DNA from: Silene noctiflora
Lineage: Eukaryota; Streptophyta; Magnoliopsida; Caryophyllales; Caryophyllaceae
Assembly: GCA_009801015.1 (NCBI GenBank)
Contig: VHZZ01005055.1
Coordinates: 45,457 to 82,611, forward strand
Direction of reading: 5' to 3'
DNA: 37,155 nucleotides
Of the stretch, positions 23,551 to 36,429 are shown one piece after another. The notes under the pieces were generated by a model. It worked only from the letters and a program-made list of their open reading frames with translations, searched no databases and was not told the origin of the DNA. How positions within the stretch are numbered: position 1 is the stretch's first letter; each line of letters begins with the position of its first letter. A program made the position numbers and the translations under genes.

Positions 23551-26500
23551 TTAATGGTCCTCTTTCACCTCAAAAAGCCCATCGGGACCTGAAAACATAA
23601 AAAGTCATATCAAATGCACAAACAACATGACATGAGTGTTTAAGGACGACCCGTAAACTACGATACAACCACTCGGCTGCAAGCCTGTAAGTGTCGAATG
23701 GGATACAATGTCAAGGGTCGAGTACATTGAAAAGGCAATTATTTTGGACAAAATGAAACCTTTGGGGGTGAAATGTCGTGTCGGAGTGCCAAACACAGGA
23801 CAGGTAAACGAAGTGTAGCGTCAAATACTCGAAGTACAATAGCCCATAATGAAAAATAGGTTGATAATTTAATCAAATTGAGTACAACTTCACAAATTAT
23901 AAATATTAAACTGCACAAACGTAAGTAGTCGTTCTGCTTCCATCATATTCCATAATCACATAATAAGGAGTATCTGACTCCATCAGAGACCGAACCCATA
24001 CCTAATGCATAACCATAACAACAATCACACCATTTATGACACGTAGCTCGGTAACTATAACTATTAAACAATCATCACAAGTAGTCACAATACTGAGTTT
24101 CAGCTAACGTAGGAAAAAAACAGATGCGCAAAGTTAAGGTGAAACATAAATCATGACAATCATTTAGATCACGTGTTTCTTCAATGCGTCATGCAACGAC
24201 ATTCATAAACTCAACGCCTCAGGTTGAAAACGAACAACTGAGTATACTTTGCAATTTGCAAATAAGTGATCTAGGTTTGGGTCAATTTAGGTATGTTTGA
24301 ATTTGGATTGAGTTGAGTCATTTCGAACTAGGTTATGTTTCAGATGTGCTTCTATCATGTCATTGAGAGAAAAGGGCCACTTTGTAGACATCCATGATCA
24401 TCTCAATTAGTGTTTTCAGTCACATTGGTGCAATATTGGCCAAATTCGGTCGGGTCTTTGCCAAATATACAAACGAGTACTATTCACAGTTTGACACTAA
24501 TATGTGAAACTAAGGTAAAAATCTTGAATGTTGCCTCCATCATGTGACTTCATATATTTAACTTGAACTCTTAAAGATATGCACAAACTTGGCTCCAAAT
24601 GATTTAAATTTGGTGTACAATGAAAGTAAATGAGACATACGGAGGATCAACCATTTTTTTCTAGGTGAGGAACAGTCATTTAATCACAAAATTACTAGAA
24701 ATGGCTGTGAATTCTACTAGTCCTTCGACATTCAGCAACTCCACTGCTTTAATATTCTACCAGGGCTACTACATAAGGTTTACAGTCTATATAACACAAA
24801 TGAAAGCCTTCTATGGACTTAATGACTAACATACCCACAAATAGCTCAGCATAATTTTTTAACAGAGCGCTAGGACATTAAACGACTCCATGTAAAAAAA
24901 TAAAAAACCAATCGTGTAACAAACCTTAATAGATTTTACAATAGTAAGAAGTCTTCCATCGGATTAACAGTGGTCTTGGGTGTAGGATAAGTGGACAATA
25001 AAAAGGAATACTCGACTGAACAGAAACCTCTGAAAAGTTATAAAACTGATAAAAATAGGCAGCATAACAACTCGAGGAAATAAAAAGGTAAATTAAACGA
25101 CCTTCAATAGAAAACCAAGTTTTAGCCTAAAACAAGAGATATAAAATTAGATTTGAAATAATGAAAGAACTACTTTATCCTACAATTCAGAGCAGAACAA
25201 CTCTAGAAACTGGAGATAACAATACAATCACACTACAAACACGTGAATTGTAAAGGTTCGAACTGTAATCTGCATGCAAATATCGATTACCAAACCAATT
25301 TTCTCAGCGGTCTAGCTGATCCCATACCCTACGTCCCTATCTCCAACCCAGCCTCTGGGTTAGTCAAAGGTAAGAAGAAAGCACGAGGCCATTCAAGATT
25401 TTCACTGGTATAGTAACCGTACAGCGCCACAAGTATTACTGGGGTTATATGTCAATCTATGTATGACCTACTGCACTAGCGATCAGAACATTAGCATCTC
25501 ATCTGTGTGGCAAATAGCCTCTTATCAGGTGAATGAAACAGTAACGAACAATGGAGAAAAGTAGTTCAAATGACGATGTAAGTTCATACCCCATGGGAAC
25601 TCCTTGTTGCGAATGTGCATGTACGAGTATGCCTGCAAACAGTCACAATAAAAAAAATTAAAAAGGAGTCCTTTGATTCATATCGCATTACAGCGTCAAA
25701 TCGTCAATCTGAGACAAAAGGACCGTCGTGTATGTAGGGCCATAAAAGGGAATTGTGTTAAGGGTATTGAAGACTCTTAGTGAATAGTCATATTTGTTGC
25801 AACAACTCCCTATTATTTCTGTGATTTAGTCAACATACCTATAGGGGTTATAGTTGGGAAGCAATGAAGCATATCATCTAAAACTTCTTCTGTGACTTGT
25901 TACAACTGGAAGTATATATTGTACACTTCTCACAGGAAAACCTCATCCTTTCTCATACTCTCTTTAGATTACATTAATGACTGTTCTAAAGCCTGTTACT
26001 TTAATCATATAGCATCCCATTAGTCTCCGTAATGAAAGCAAATGCATAGAATTACAATGCCTGCTGCAGAAAAATTCCTTGATGATCATTATAGCATATA
26101 TCTCTCCCAAAAATTCTTGAAGCCAAATTTTGTAATAAACACAGATGGCATCACCAATACCATCAACGACTATTCTACCCGGTGATACGACCCACTCCAC
26201 AACTATCTATCACAATAAAAAAATTCCGAAACTATCATTACATATAGAACACCATTCGCTCATGAGTCATGACTATTCTAACCGGCGATACAAGCACTAA
26301 ATCCACAATTATCAGCCGCGATAACAAATTCCATAACTATCATATCATACAGAAGACAATTCGCTCATGATTATTCTAATCGGCGATACAATAACTAACG
26401 GCACAATTATCAGTCACGATATATTCCATAACTATTACTACCTCTCTATTGCTATTTTCTTCCCACTTCTCAAATTTTCCCTCACATAACTTGAGGAGTG

Positions 26501-27721
26501 GAAAAAAAATAATACGGAGGGTGTACATCATACTGAGCACAATTCGATGGGCTCCTGCCATTTCCGGGAGTATTACTGAGGAAGATCCAGCAATTTGTCA
26601 AGTATAGACTGTTTGTTTTACGAGTAGAAACCATTAGTAGTAGAGAGACTAAGTGGCTTAGAGATATGCAGTTAATCAATTGCTAGGATGAGTGATAAAT
26701 GTAGTGAGGTATTTATGTAAATGAGATTGTATGTATGTCTTAGACGGTTCCTGTTTGTATGATGGCAGATTGGTTTCTTGAGCTTTAATGAGAATTTACA
26801 TTCTACCAGAAAAAAAATACTGAGCACAATTCGCTCAAGACTATTCTAACCGCCGACACAAACACTAAATCCACAGTTATCAACCGCGATAACAAATTCC
26901 AAAACAATTAGATCATAAAATTATACAAAGCATAATTTGCTCATCACTCAAACCGGCAAAAAGACCTAAATCCACAATAGAATCCAAAACTATTATATAT
27001 CATACAGAACACGGGTCACCCAAGACTATTCTAACCGGCGATACAAGCACTTAATCCACAATGACCAATCGCGAAAATAAATTCCAAAACTATTAGGATA
27101 TCATACACAGTCGCTCACGACTAATCTTCTAACCGGCAATGCAGGCCCTAAATCGACAATAGAAACCAAACTATTAGTTTATACCGAACACAATTCGCTC
27201 AAAACTATTCTAATCGGCGATACAAACACAAATTCCACAATTATCAGTCGCGAATCGCGATAACAAATTCCAAAACAATTCATATCATACGGAACACCTC
27301 TAATCAAACATTAAACCGCGAAATCAATAATAACAACAACAGAAAAAAAAAAAATCAACAAGAACTAAAAAGAGAAGATTACTGACAGGAGGCTCGTCGT
27401 AATGAGTATGACCTTTCGACAAAACCCAGAAAGCCAAAGCAGTACACGATACCATTCCTAAGAAGGTAATCTTCTCCCATTTATTTGATTCTTTCGCCTC
27501 ATCTATTTTTCACATTAAATCGAAATTAACAAAACAAAAATTCAATCAAATTCTAATGAAAAACGACAATTAAACCCTAAAAATGGCGGGAAAAAGAGAG
27601 AATTACAGTCTTGATCACTGTGAGAGGAAGAAGAGAATGAACGTTTGATAATGTCGGCGGAACGACGGTTGCTGACGGCGGATTGGAGGCTTGATCTAAG
27701 CTTGCCTAGTGTTATCGCCAT
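23551..27721 (-). CDS. COX6A: cytochrome c oxidase subunit 6a, mitochondrial
   Basis: This is a small nuclear-encoded subunit of respiratory complex IV in the inner mitochondrial membrane. Exons on the minus strand are 27721-27607, 27502-27387, 25632-25590 and 23588-23551, all GT-AG, giving 103 aa (Arabidopsis 102). Residues 1 to about 33 are a Ser/Arg-rich presequence (MAITLGKLRSSLQSAVSNRR) ending near RSFSSSSH. The matrix-side KWEKITFLG leads into one membrane span (about residues 50-67, ITFLGMVSCTALAFWVLS). The intermembrane tail is SKGHTHYDEPPAYSYMHIRN, then KEFPWGPDGLFEVKEDH. The HIRNKEFPWGPDGLFE block is the family signature. Introns 2 and 3 are long (about 1.75 and 2.0 kb); intron 2 holds a nested repeat array. 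The upstream region has a TATA box and is full of MITEs. Very sure of identity. Confidence 0.95.
26436..26525. mobile_element. Stowaway-like MITE nested in the minisatellite
   Basis: TACTACCTCTCTATT at the left and the complement of the right end (TACACCCTCCGTATT) are matching ends with TA at both edges. The interior has a CCACTTCTCAA/TTGAGGAGTGG hairpin. Removing it restores the repeat text ATAACTAT...CATACTGAGCACAATTCG. Confidence 0.75.
26547..26816 (+). mobile_element. 5'-truncated retroposon (LINE- or SINE-like)
   Basis: The 270-base insert is flanked by perfect 17-base direct repeats, ATACTGAGCACAATTCG, at 26530-26546 and 26817-26833. It ends in a run of A (from 26810). The 3' end CTTTAATGAGAATTTACATTC resembles the ends of plant L1-type LINEs. 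No reverse transcriptase sequence is seen, so it would be a strongly truncated copy, or alternatively a SINE or a small processed cDNA. Confidence 0.75.
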
Positions 27722-27789
27722 TTTCGCGTGCTCCTTCTCTCTCTTTTTCTGCAACTTTAGCGATCGCACCTTAATTTGTAAAACGGGCT

Positions 27790-27796
27790 TATATAA
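27790..27796 (-). promoter_or_regulatory. TATA box of COX6A
   Basis: TATATAA on the minus strand lies about 70 bases upstream of the start codon at 27721, which leaves room for a leader of about 40 bases. Further upstream, TGGGCT (27863-27868) matches the site II word TGGGCC/T, common in promoters of nuclear genes for mitochondrial proteins. Confidence 0.55.
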
Positions 27797-27888
27797 GGGG
27801 AAAAGAAACGTTTTTTTTTTTTTGTTAAATAGTAATTGAGTATTTTTATGTTCTTGGGTTCATGGGCTTTATGTAATGATTGTTGTAT

Positions 27889-28057
27889 GAAAGCGTCACA
27901 AGCTCAAAACGAATAGTATCTCTTTCGTAATAAGACAGGGGAGAGCAAGTTGGACAAAATAGAGCACTCCATAGATAGTGTCACTTGCATATTGTGCGAA
28001 GGGTACTATTCATCTTCAACTTGTGACGGATAGTGTCCGTCTTCAAGAAGAATTTGT
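27889..28057. mobile_element. Mutator-like MITE, copy 1 (169 bp)
   Basis: A foldback element flanked by direct repeats ATTGTTGTAT (27879-27888 and 28058-28067). The 10-base duplication suits Mutator-like elements. The right part CTTGTGACGGATAGTGTCCGTCTTCAA is shared with copy 2. The left arm has diverged (AGCTCAAAACGAATAGTATC). Confidence 0.75.
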
Positions 28058-28118
28058 ATTGTTGTATTACTTGTATAGTAGAGGTAACCATGGTCGTTGA
28101 CCCATAAATTTTTGTTTT

Positions 28119-28301
28119 AGACTGACCATTTCCGTCTTATAAGAAAGACGAGAATTTTGATCATTTTATGGTCAAATGTAACTATAATCGTCGAATTAGT
28201 GTTACAATTTACGGTAACTTACTTTACAAAAGTGGTCAATATTTAACTGTAAAATAGTCTCAAAATCTCGTCTTTTTATTTAAGACCAAAATGATTTGTC
28301 T
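28119..28301. mobile_element. foldback element (183 bp)
   Basis: The arms are imperfect inverted copies about 55 bases long. GTCTTATAAGAAAGACGAGA at 28134-28153 pairs with TCTCGTCTTTTTATTTAAGAC at 28266-28286. It has a different sequence from its neighbours. No target duplication could be set. Confidence 0.65.
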
Positions 28302-28462
28302 GAATGGAAATCTTATTAAGAGAAATTTGCTATTATTAGAGTACTATACAGTATACCACAGAAAACAAACGAAATTAGTAGTAGTAGTAACAACACTCAT
28401 AAGTCACAACTTTATTTTAGGATCATTAGACAAGTCCAAGGATGGATAAAAATAGGTAATGA

Positions 28463-28731
28463 GGGCAATAGCAATGGTAACATATAAGGAGTTTCATACC
28501 ATGTAAGGAGCTCCTTAACCATTGAGTTAGAAAATAAGGAGTTCCTTATATGAAATGAGTTTCTTAAGTAAGAAACCAGTTTCATGCTATGAAAAGAGAG
28601 AAAAAATGGACCCACAAGTAAAGTATGAAACTTTTACCATTGAGGATAAATAAAAAGTTTCATATATGGTGATGTGTGCTTGTGTGTCAATGAAAATATA
28701 TTCTATAAAACTACAACCATTGCTATTGCCC
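28463..28731. mobile_element. MITE with 16-bp perfect inverted ends (269 bp)
   Basis: GGGCAATAGCAATGGT (28463-28478) is exactly complementary to ACCATTGCTATTGCCC (28716-28731). TGA flanks both sides as a 3-base duplication, which suits a PIF/Harbinger (Tourist) MITE even though TAA/TTA is more usual. The interior repeats ATAAGGAGTTYCATA-like words on both strands. Confidence 0.8.
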
Positions 28732-28766
28732 TGAGTTTCTTTAAACTATTTTTATCAATGTTTGAA

Positions 28767-28961
28767 CAAAGCGTCTTGCTTGCGACGGGCATTATCCGTC
28801 ATAAGCTGAAGACGGATAGTGTCTCTCACAATGAGGTAAGTGGAAGGGCAAGTGAGGGGAAATGAAGTCACCCCATGGTTGATGTCACTTGCATATTGTG
28901 AGAGGGCGCTATCCGTCTTTAGCTTATGACGGATAGTGTCCGTCTTCAATGAGAATTTGCG
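28767..28961. mobile_element. Mutator-like MITE, copy 2 (195 bp)
   Basis: It is flanked by 9-base direct repeats ATGTTTGAA (28758-28766 and 28962-28970). Most of it is a long inverted repeat: TATCCGTCATAAGCTGAAGACGG on the left against CCGTCTTTAGCTTATGACGGATA on the right, with CTCACAAT/ATTGTGAG closing the hairpin. It is better preserved than copy 1. Confidence 0.88.
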
Positions 28962-29593
28962 ATGTTTGAAGGGCATACATCAAATGGTCATGGTGTAGTT
29001 TATGAGAATTCAGATAAAGTTTCCGAGTTTTGTTTTAAAAATTATGAGTTTTATTATAAAGTTTTTTATTTTATTTACTTAAACATTAAACTCAAAAAAT
29101 TACATTATAACAATATAACTAAAAAAATATATATATAATCTCAAATACATTTGAGTTTTGACGTTAGAAAACTAAAATGTATGAATTTATAAACTTTATA
29201 GAACTTAAAAAAATTACACAGAAACTCATTAAATGTGAGGTAGTACATCTTATGTATATTCCTTTTGGTGGCATAATTGCACAAGTCCCATTTTTGTTTT
29301 GATTTGTTTTGTATCCATTTTCTTTGTTGGTGAATCCGTTAAATATTATATTAACATAAATCCGTTAAATATAAAATACTTGACTAAAATATGAATTGAA
29401 TTAATTATTTATAACATTTCAAATCCGATCTAATACTAGTGTACAAACAATAAGGATGCTCATGTCAAAATTTCCGATGAGACAATCTCACAATAAAACA
29501 CCATCATAATCTAAGTATAAAAATCTCAAAAAAAAGTGTCCTATCTAGTAGTAATATTTTTTTATTTTTTTTGGTGACGAAAAAAACCGCAAT

Positions 29594-31269
29594 TTAACGA
29601 CTCAAAATAGGAGAATTGTCATTAGCAGAATGACAATGAATATCAACCCAATTACTCTCCCCATCAACAAACCCACCATTACCATTATTATCTCCACCAC
29701 CTTTACCCACTATATCCCCAAGCGAATAAACGACGTCGTTTACACTCCACCCACCTTTAAGCAACTCAATAGACAACCCTCTCACGTGCCTTACTACACC
29801 CTCCTTACCACCCCTCACGTGCCTCACATCACCCCCACTCCCACTCCCACCATCCATCATCATCATCTCTCTTACGTCATCTTCACACCATCCACCTTCC
29901 CGTAACCGCCACGTGACTTCTTCCATACACTCTCCTAACTCGCCTCTCCACCACCGCCCTCTCCGCTCTCTTGTGTCGTTGTTCTCGGCCGCTTCCGTCC
30001 AGAATGATACCCTTCTGGCATTTGCTACGGTGTTGTTGTGGTGGAGGAGTTTATCGCTTTCCCAGAATTGTGGTGTTTTGTAGAAGTCGGCTACGTCTAG
30101 GGATAGTATCTTTATTTCTCCGCCATGCACGTAAATTACCGGATTTCCTGCTAAACTTGGCTCGCAAGGTACGTAACAATGCCTGTTCGTTCATAACAAT
30201 TTTTGAGATTTTAGTAAACAAAACGTAATGAAAATATCCAAACTATTAAAATCTGAGTGTACTTTTTAATTGGCTTTTGAATAGGGTGCACGGTAACGTG
30301 GTACTTAAAAAGGACTTTTCTTAATCGATAGTGTAACGAATATATATAATTTGCCTGGACTAAATGACTAGTTCGGGATTACGGGTACAAAAAATAAATA
30401 TTCGCGATTCGACGATTCTATCATTAAATTTTTAGTGATCATATTTTGATACTCCCTCCCTCCCTCCCTCCCTTTATCTGATTATATTATCGTCTTTCTA
30501 ACATGATAAAAATGACTCGTAAAACATTATATCAAAATATTTACATTTATCATATAAAAAAAAAGTCTTTAAAATGAATATTAATTGATCAGTTGATTGA
30601 GAACGTAATTAAATGCAAAACAAACTCAAATAATATCCATTCTTTTTCGGATTAATAATAATTAACATGGTAAAAATTATGTTCTTAATGCAATTTAATA
30701 AATTAAGTATAATGATAAATCAGATCAAAATCACATCAAATATGAGTTTCAATTCCTCCCTCTCGTATATTTTAATTTAAATCGTAAATAAATAAAAAAC
30801 GAGAGGGTGGAACTGATTTGCACACCTAGTGACGTTATCTCGTTATCCATAAATTAATGGACCAACAACATTACCTAAAAACAGGCACCAAACGAGGAAC
30901 ATTCCCTAAAAACCCCTTGGCCACCGCAACCGCGTCCTCATCATGACGAGGACGCGGTCCCCACGCGTCGGACCAAAAATTTCCCCGCGAAACTTCCTTA
31001 ACGAGAGAAAGAACCGGAAGGGAAGACAACAAACAAAGCTGATGCCGAGATGAGGATCGCCAATTAGGAAAACCCGGTCCAACCGGCAACCCTTCGGCAA
31101 GAATAGATCGGAGGTCCGGAGGAAATGTAAAACCTGCTGTTGATTCAATCGTGGCTATTTCCGAGGGTTTTAGGCCTTCGGTTACGGTTTCATTTAAGAC
31201 GGATATGACTTCCTTAGCGTATGCTGCAAAGGAGAATATAACTTTACGTGGTTTTGTTGTTGTTGCCAT
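29594..31269 (-). CDS. conserved plant protein of unknown function
   Basis: Two exons (31269-30875 and 30182-29594, GT-AG) give 327 aa. I recognise a plant family of uncharacterised proteins, which I place loosely near the SMI1/KNR4 (SUKH) fold; no function is established to my knowledge. Visible features: FSFAAYAKEVISVLNETV (12-29), a conserved core FPPDLRSILAEGLPVGPGFP with NWRSSS (49-74), FWSDAWGPRP (98-107), LVPVFRHCYVPCEPSLAGNP across the splice, then YVHGGEIKILSLDVADFY and RRVSFWTEA. The C-terminal third is Gly/Asp/Asn-rich, with two VRHVRG words and MMMM. There is no signal peptide or membrane span, so it is probably soluble. A 44-T tract (31359-31402) lies about 90 bases upstream of the start. 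The gene structure is secure; the role is not. Confidence 0.82.
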
Positions 31270-31356
31270 GGTTGTTGAATGAATTGGAGAATTTTAAGGA
31301 ATTTGATATTTTGTTGGTGTTATTTAATTTATTTATTTATAAAATTAAATTTATTT

Positions 31357-31358
<2 letters not shown>

Positions 31359-31402
<44 letters not shown>
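31359..31402 (+). repeat. poly(T) tract, 44 bases
   Basis: An uninterrupted T run about 90 to 133 bases upstream of the minus-strand gene starting at 31269. It could be an old retroposon tail, a nucleosome-excluding promoter tract, or an assembly artefact. No target duplication is evident. Confidence 0.85.
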
Positions 31403-31407
<5 letters not shown>

Positions 31408-31773
31408 GGGTTGATGTTGTTGCGGAAATGGGGGAGATGTATTTGAATTTGGATTCATTAATTGGGAAAAAAATGAAAAAAAGGTGTATATATATGGAAT
31501 TATGGATAATAATGGAATATTAGAAGGAAAGAAATGTGATGGATTAAATAATGGGATGAAAAGCATGAATTTGAGGATATTTTTGTTGAAATTTTTGGGT
31601 TTCTAGTTCCACCTTGATTTTGATTTTGATTTTGGACTTGCGTAATCTCGTCTAAGTAGTCGGTTCGACTTTGAATCCTCTCTCTTACTTTTATGTCTAA
31701 TCTTCTGTCTCGTACATTAATGTTCTGATACCTCACCTTTTTATAATACGGTTTTTCTAACATGTGGCAAACT

Positions 31774-31893
31774 GTTAATAAGTTAATTATAGAAAGTTTG
31801 TTGAGAATATATCATGAAAAATAGATATACAAACTCACATTTACCATAATTAATGAAATATTCTAACCAAACTTTCTCTAATTAACTTATTAA
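31774..31893. repeat. inverted repeat, arms about 45 bp
   Basis: GTTAATAAGTTAATTATAGA followed by AAGTTTG (31774-31800) is matched on the other strand by CAAACTTTCTCTAATTAACT with TATTAAC (31868-31893). Pairing extends weakly inwards (GAGAATAT against ATATTCTA). The loop is about 35 bases. It may be a small MITE or a hairpin RNA source. Confidence 0.6.
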
Positions 31894-32053
31894 CATGTGC
31901 CCTTATTAGAAAATCCGTTTATTCATATAGTGGAACATAAGATGAAACACGAAAATTGAACAGTAAATCTGAACTAAGTCTAACCAAGCCAAACACGGTG
32001 TTGGATTACTCCTTTTATTCAATTGAATTTCATATGTTTAATTAAAATACATC

Positions 32054-32318
32054 TAACACACGGAGTAGTCCACCTCCTTTCGCAGTCATTTATTATGATC
32101 ATTTATCTTTGAAACATTATTTGTAATCGAAAATTTTTTTAAGACAATTTTGAAAATATAACTTAAAAATATAATCAGGCGAGATGTCTCATTTGTCTTA
32201 ACAAGTAAATTAAAAACATCACTTGTATAATTTTTGTCATGTGAAATGATTCACGTTCTTCTCATAGATTGTTGTTTATATAGTAACACACGGAGTAGTC
32301 CACCTCCTTTCGCAGTCA
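32054..32318 (+). repeat. 35-bp perfect direct repeat, 230 bp apart
   Basis: Copies at 32054-32088 and 32284-32318 are identical (they begin TAACACACGGAGTAGTCCAC and end TTTCGCAGTCA). CGGAGTA and CTCCTTTCG look like MITE ends, so two adjacent Stowaway-like elements sharing an edge is one reading; segmental duplication is another. Confidence 0.75.
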
Positions 32319-32911
32319 AGTATTATTATGTCCTTAGTATTGGAATTGATGTACATGGTTTAAAGAAGCTACCTAATCTTAGACATAAGATAACATACAT
32401 ACTTTAATGACTCACCTAATATTTGTTATGTCTTTGTAATCAAGTATAAGTAGCTAAGAATTACATTGGATCTTATGGAATTAAGGTCAAGTATGTACTT
32501 AAACTATGCCGCTCTTTTGGATGCCAGACATAGTCCCTTTATTTCTTCATCTTATGACGTTTGATTATGACAAGGATTTGCTTATTATCATGCGTATTAA
32601 CCTAATCAATTATCAATCATGAATCATCGTAAATCAAACGGGATTGATTTGGAATTTTATCGTTGTTTCAACTTGGTGTTCTCTCTTTTTATTGACTAAT
32701 AGTAGTTGTTGCAAAATCTTACATTTTGTAAATCTCACGATTAAGAATCATTGTAAATAGATTGCACATTGTTGTATTTTTTTTTATTGTTTTCTGATGT
32801 GAATTTCCATGGCAAAACTATGTTTCTGTTGTCCCGTATTGAAAGACTTTCCAATAGTACCACCAATGAGAAAACAAGAGCTACTCTTATTATATTTACC
32901 CAATTAGTTTT

Positions 32912-32983
32912 AATTGTTAATGCTCACGGGTCAAATAGAAAACCAGTAATTGTTAATGCTCACGTGTCAAATAGAAAACCAGT
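32912..32983 (+). repeat. 36-bp tandem duplication
   Basis: Two copies in a row (AATTGTTAATGCTCACG, then TCAAATAGAAAACCAGT) differ by one base in the first half. They lie in a stretch with no recognisable gene. Confidence 0.8.
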
Positions 32984-33539
32984 GAGATACAATAAAAGAG
33001 ACGAAATTGAACACCGAGAATCCGAACTCCATTACTTTCATTGTTCGACCTTATGACATAAGCTTCTTACGAGGTTAGTGTGATATTGGACTGGGCCGAG
33101 GTTGAGAGTTTGTTGGAATCAAACACCCACCTCTCTCACAGATACAGCCCCCTCCCACTTCCTCCTAGTGAAGGGTCACAAGTTTGTAACGGAATAACGG
33201 AATTGTCCCTTCACAAGTTCCTAACCCTGCTATATCGCCTCTTAGCTCTCAATCTCAGTTTAACGGATACATAATATCAATTCATGAAGAGATTAATGGA
33301 AGACCAAAACAAAGAAAGAGCTGCTCAATAACCAGGAACAACCAAATTAGCAAATGCAATTCATAGCCTTGTATAAGAAGAAATTATCCAAGGACCACAT
33401 ATGGCATAGTACTCGGAAACTCGAAACTCAAAAGTCTTGCCAAAATAAAAAGTACACGATACAACAACACAATACACTGGGAACAAAGAAAGAAGCAATA
33501 ACAGGTTCAATTTTGGATCAGAGTTGAGTAACTAGATTT

Positions 33540-36239
<2,700 letters not shown>

Positions 36240-36412
36240 TTACTAAAAAAGGAAATTCTAGATCTGAAAATGTACGAAAACGAACAAGGAAGGCGTTTAT
36301 GAAGACGCCTTCTTTGAGACCTAAATCTGAGAAATGAAAAAGAAAGAGATTGAGAGAAAATGTAAAAGGAGAGAGATTTGCGTTTTGCGAAAGAGGAGGA
36401 GATGGTGTGGTG

Positions 36413-36419
36413 TTTTATA
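36413..36419 (-). promoter_or_regulatory. TATA box of alpha-tubulin
   Basis: TATAAAA on the minus strand lies about 180 bases upstream of the ATG at 36233. That would give a leader of about 150 bases rich in GA/AG, typical of strongly expressed plant genes. Confidence 0.6.
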
Positions 36420-36429
36420 CTGTGGTGGT

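Larger units (their letters stand above)
26160..27300 (-). repeat. decayed minisatellite in COX6A intron 2
   Basis: About eight tandem units of 80 to 105 bases share ACTATTCTAACCGGCGATAC, TAAATCCACAATTATCA, CGCGATAACAAATTCCA and CAGAACACAATTCGCTCA. Unit anchors fall near 26167, 26269, 26368, 26838, 26943, 27023, 27117 and 27201. Units are diverged and some are shortened. The third is split by two insertions (26436-26525 and 26547-26816). Confidence 0.85.

Noticed and set aside
26160-27300. Possible CRISPR-like array
   Set aside because: Units are long, diverged and without unique spacers of constant length. The locus is a plant intron, so it is a minisatellite.
29630-29905. 91-codon Thr/Pro/His-rich frame antisense to the unknown gene
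   Set aside because: It is the complement of the Gly/Asp-rich tail of the minus-strand gene, which has a conserved core and valid splicing.
30450-30475. (TCCC)n run as a complete MITE
   Set aside because: Only one edge resembles a CTCCCTCC end, and no matching right end or TA duplication was found.
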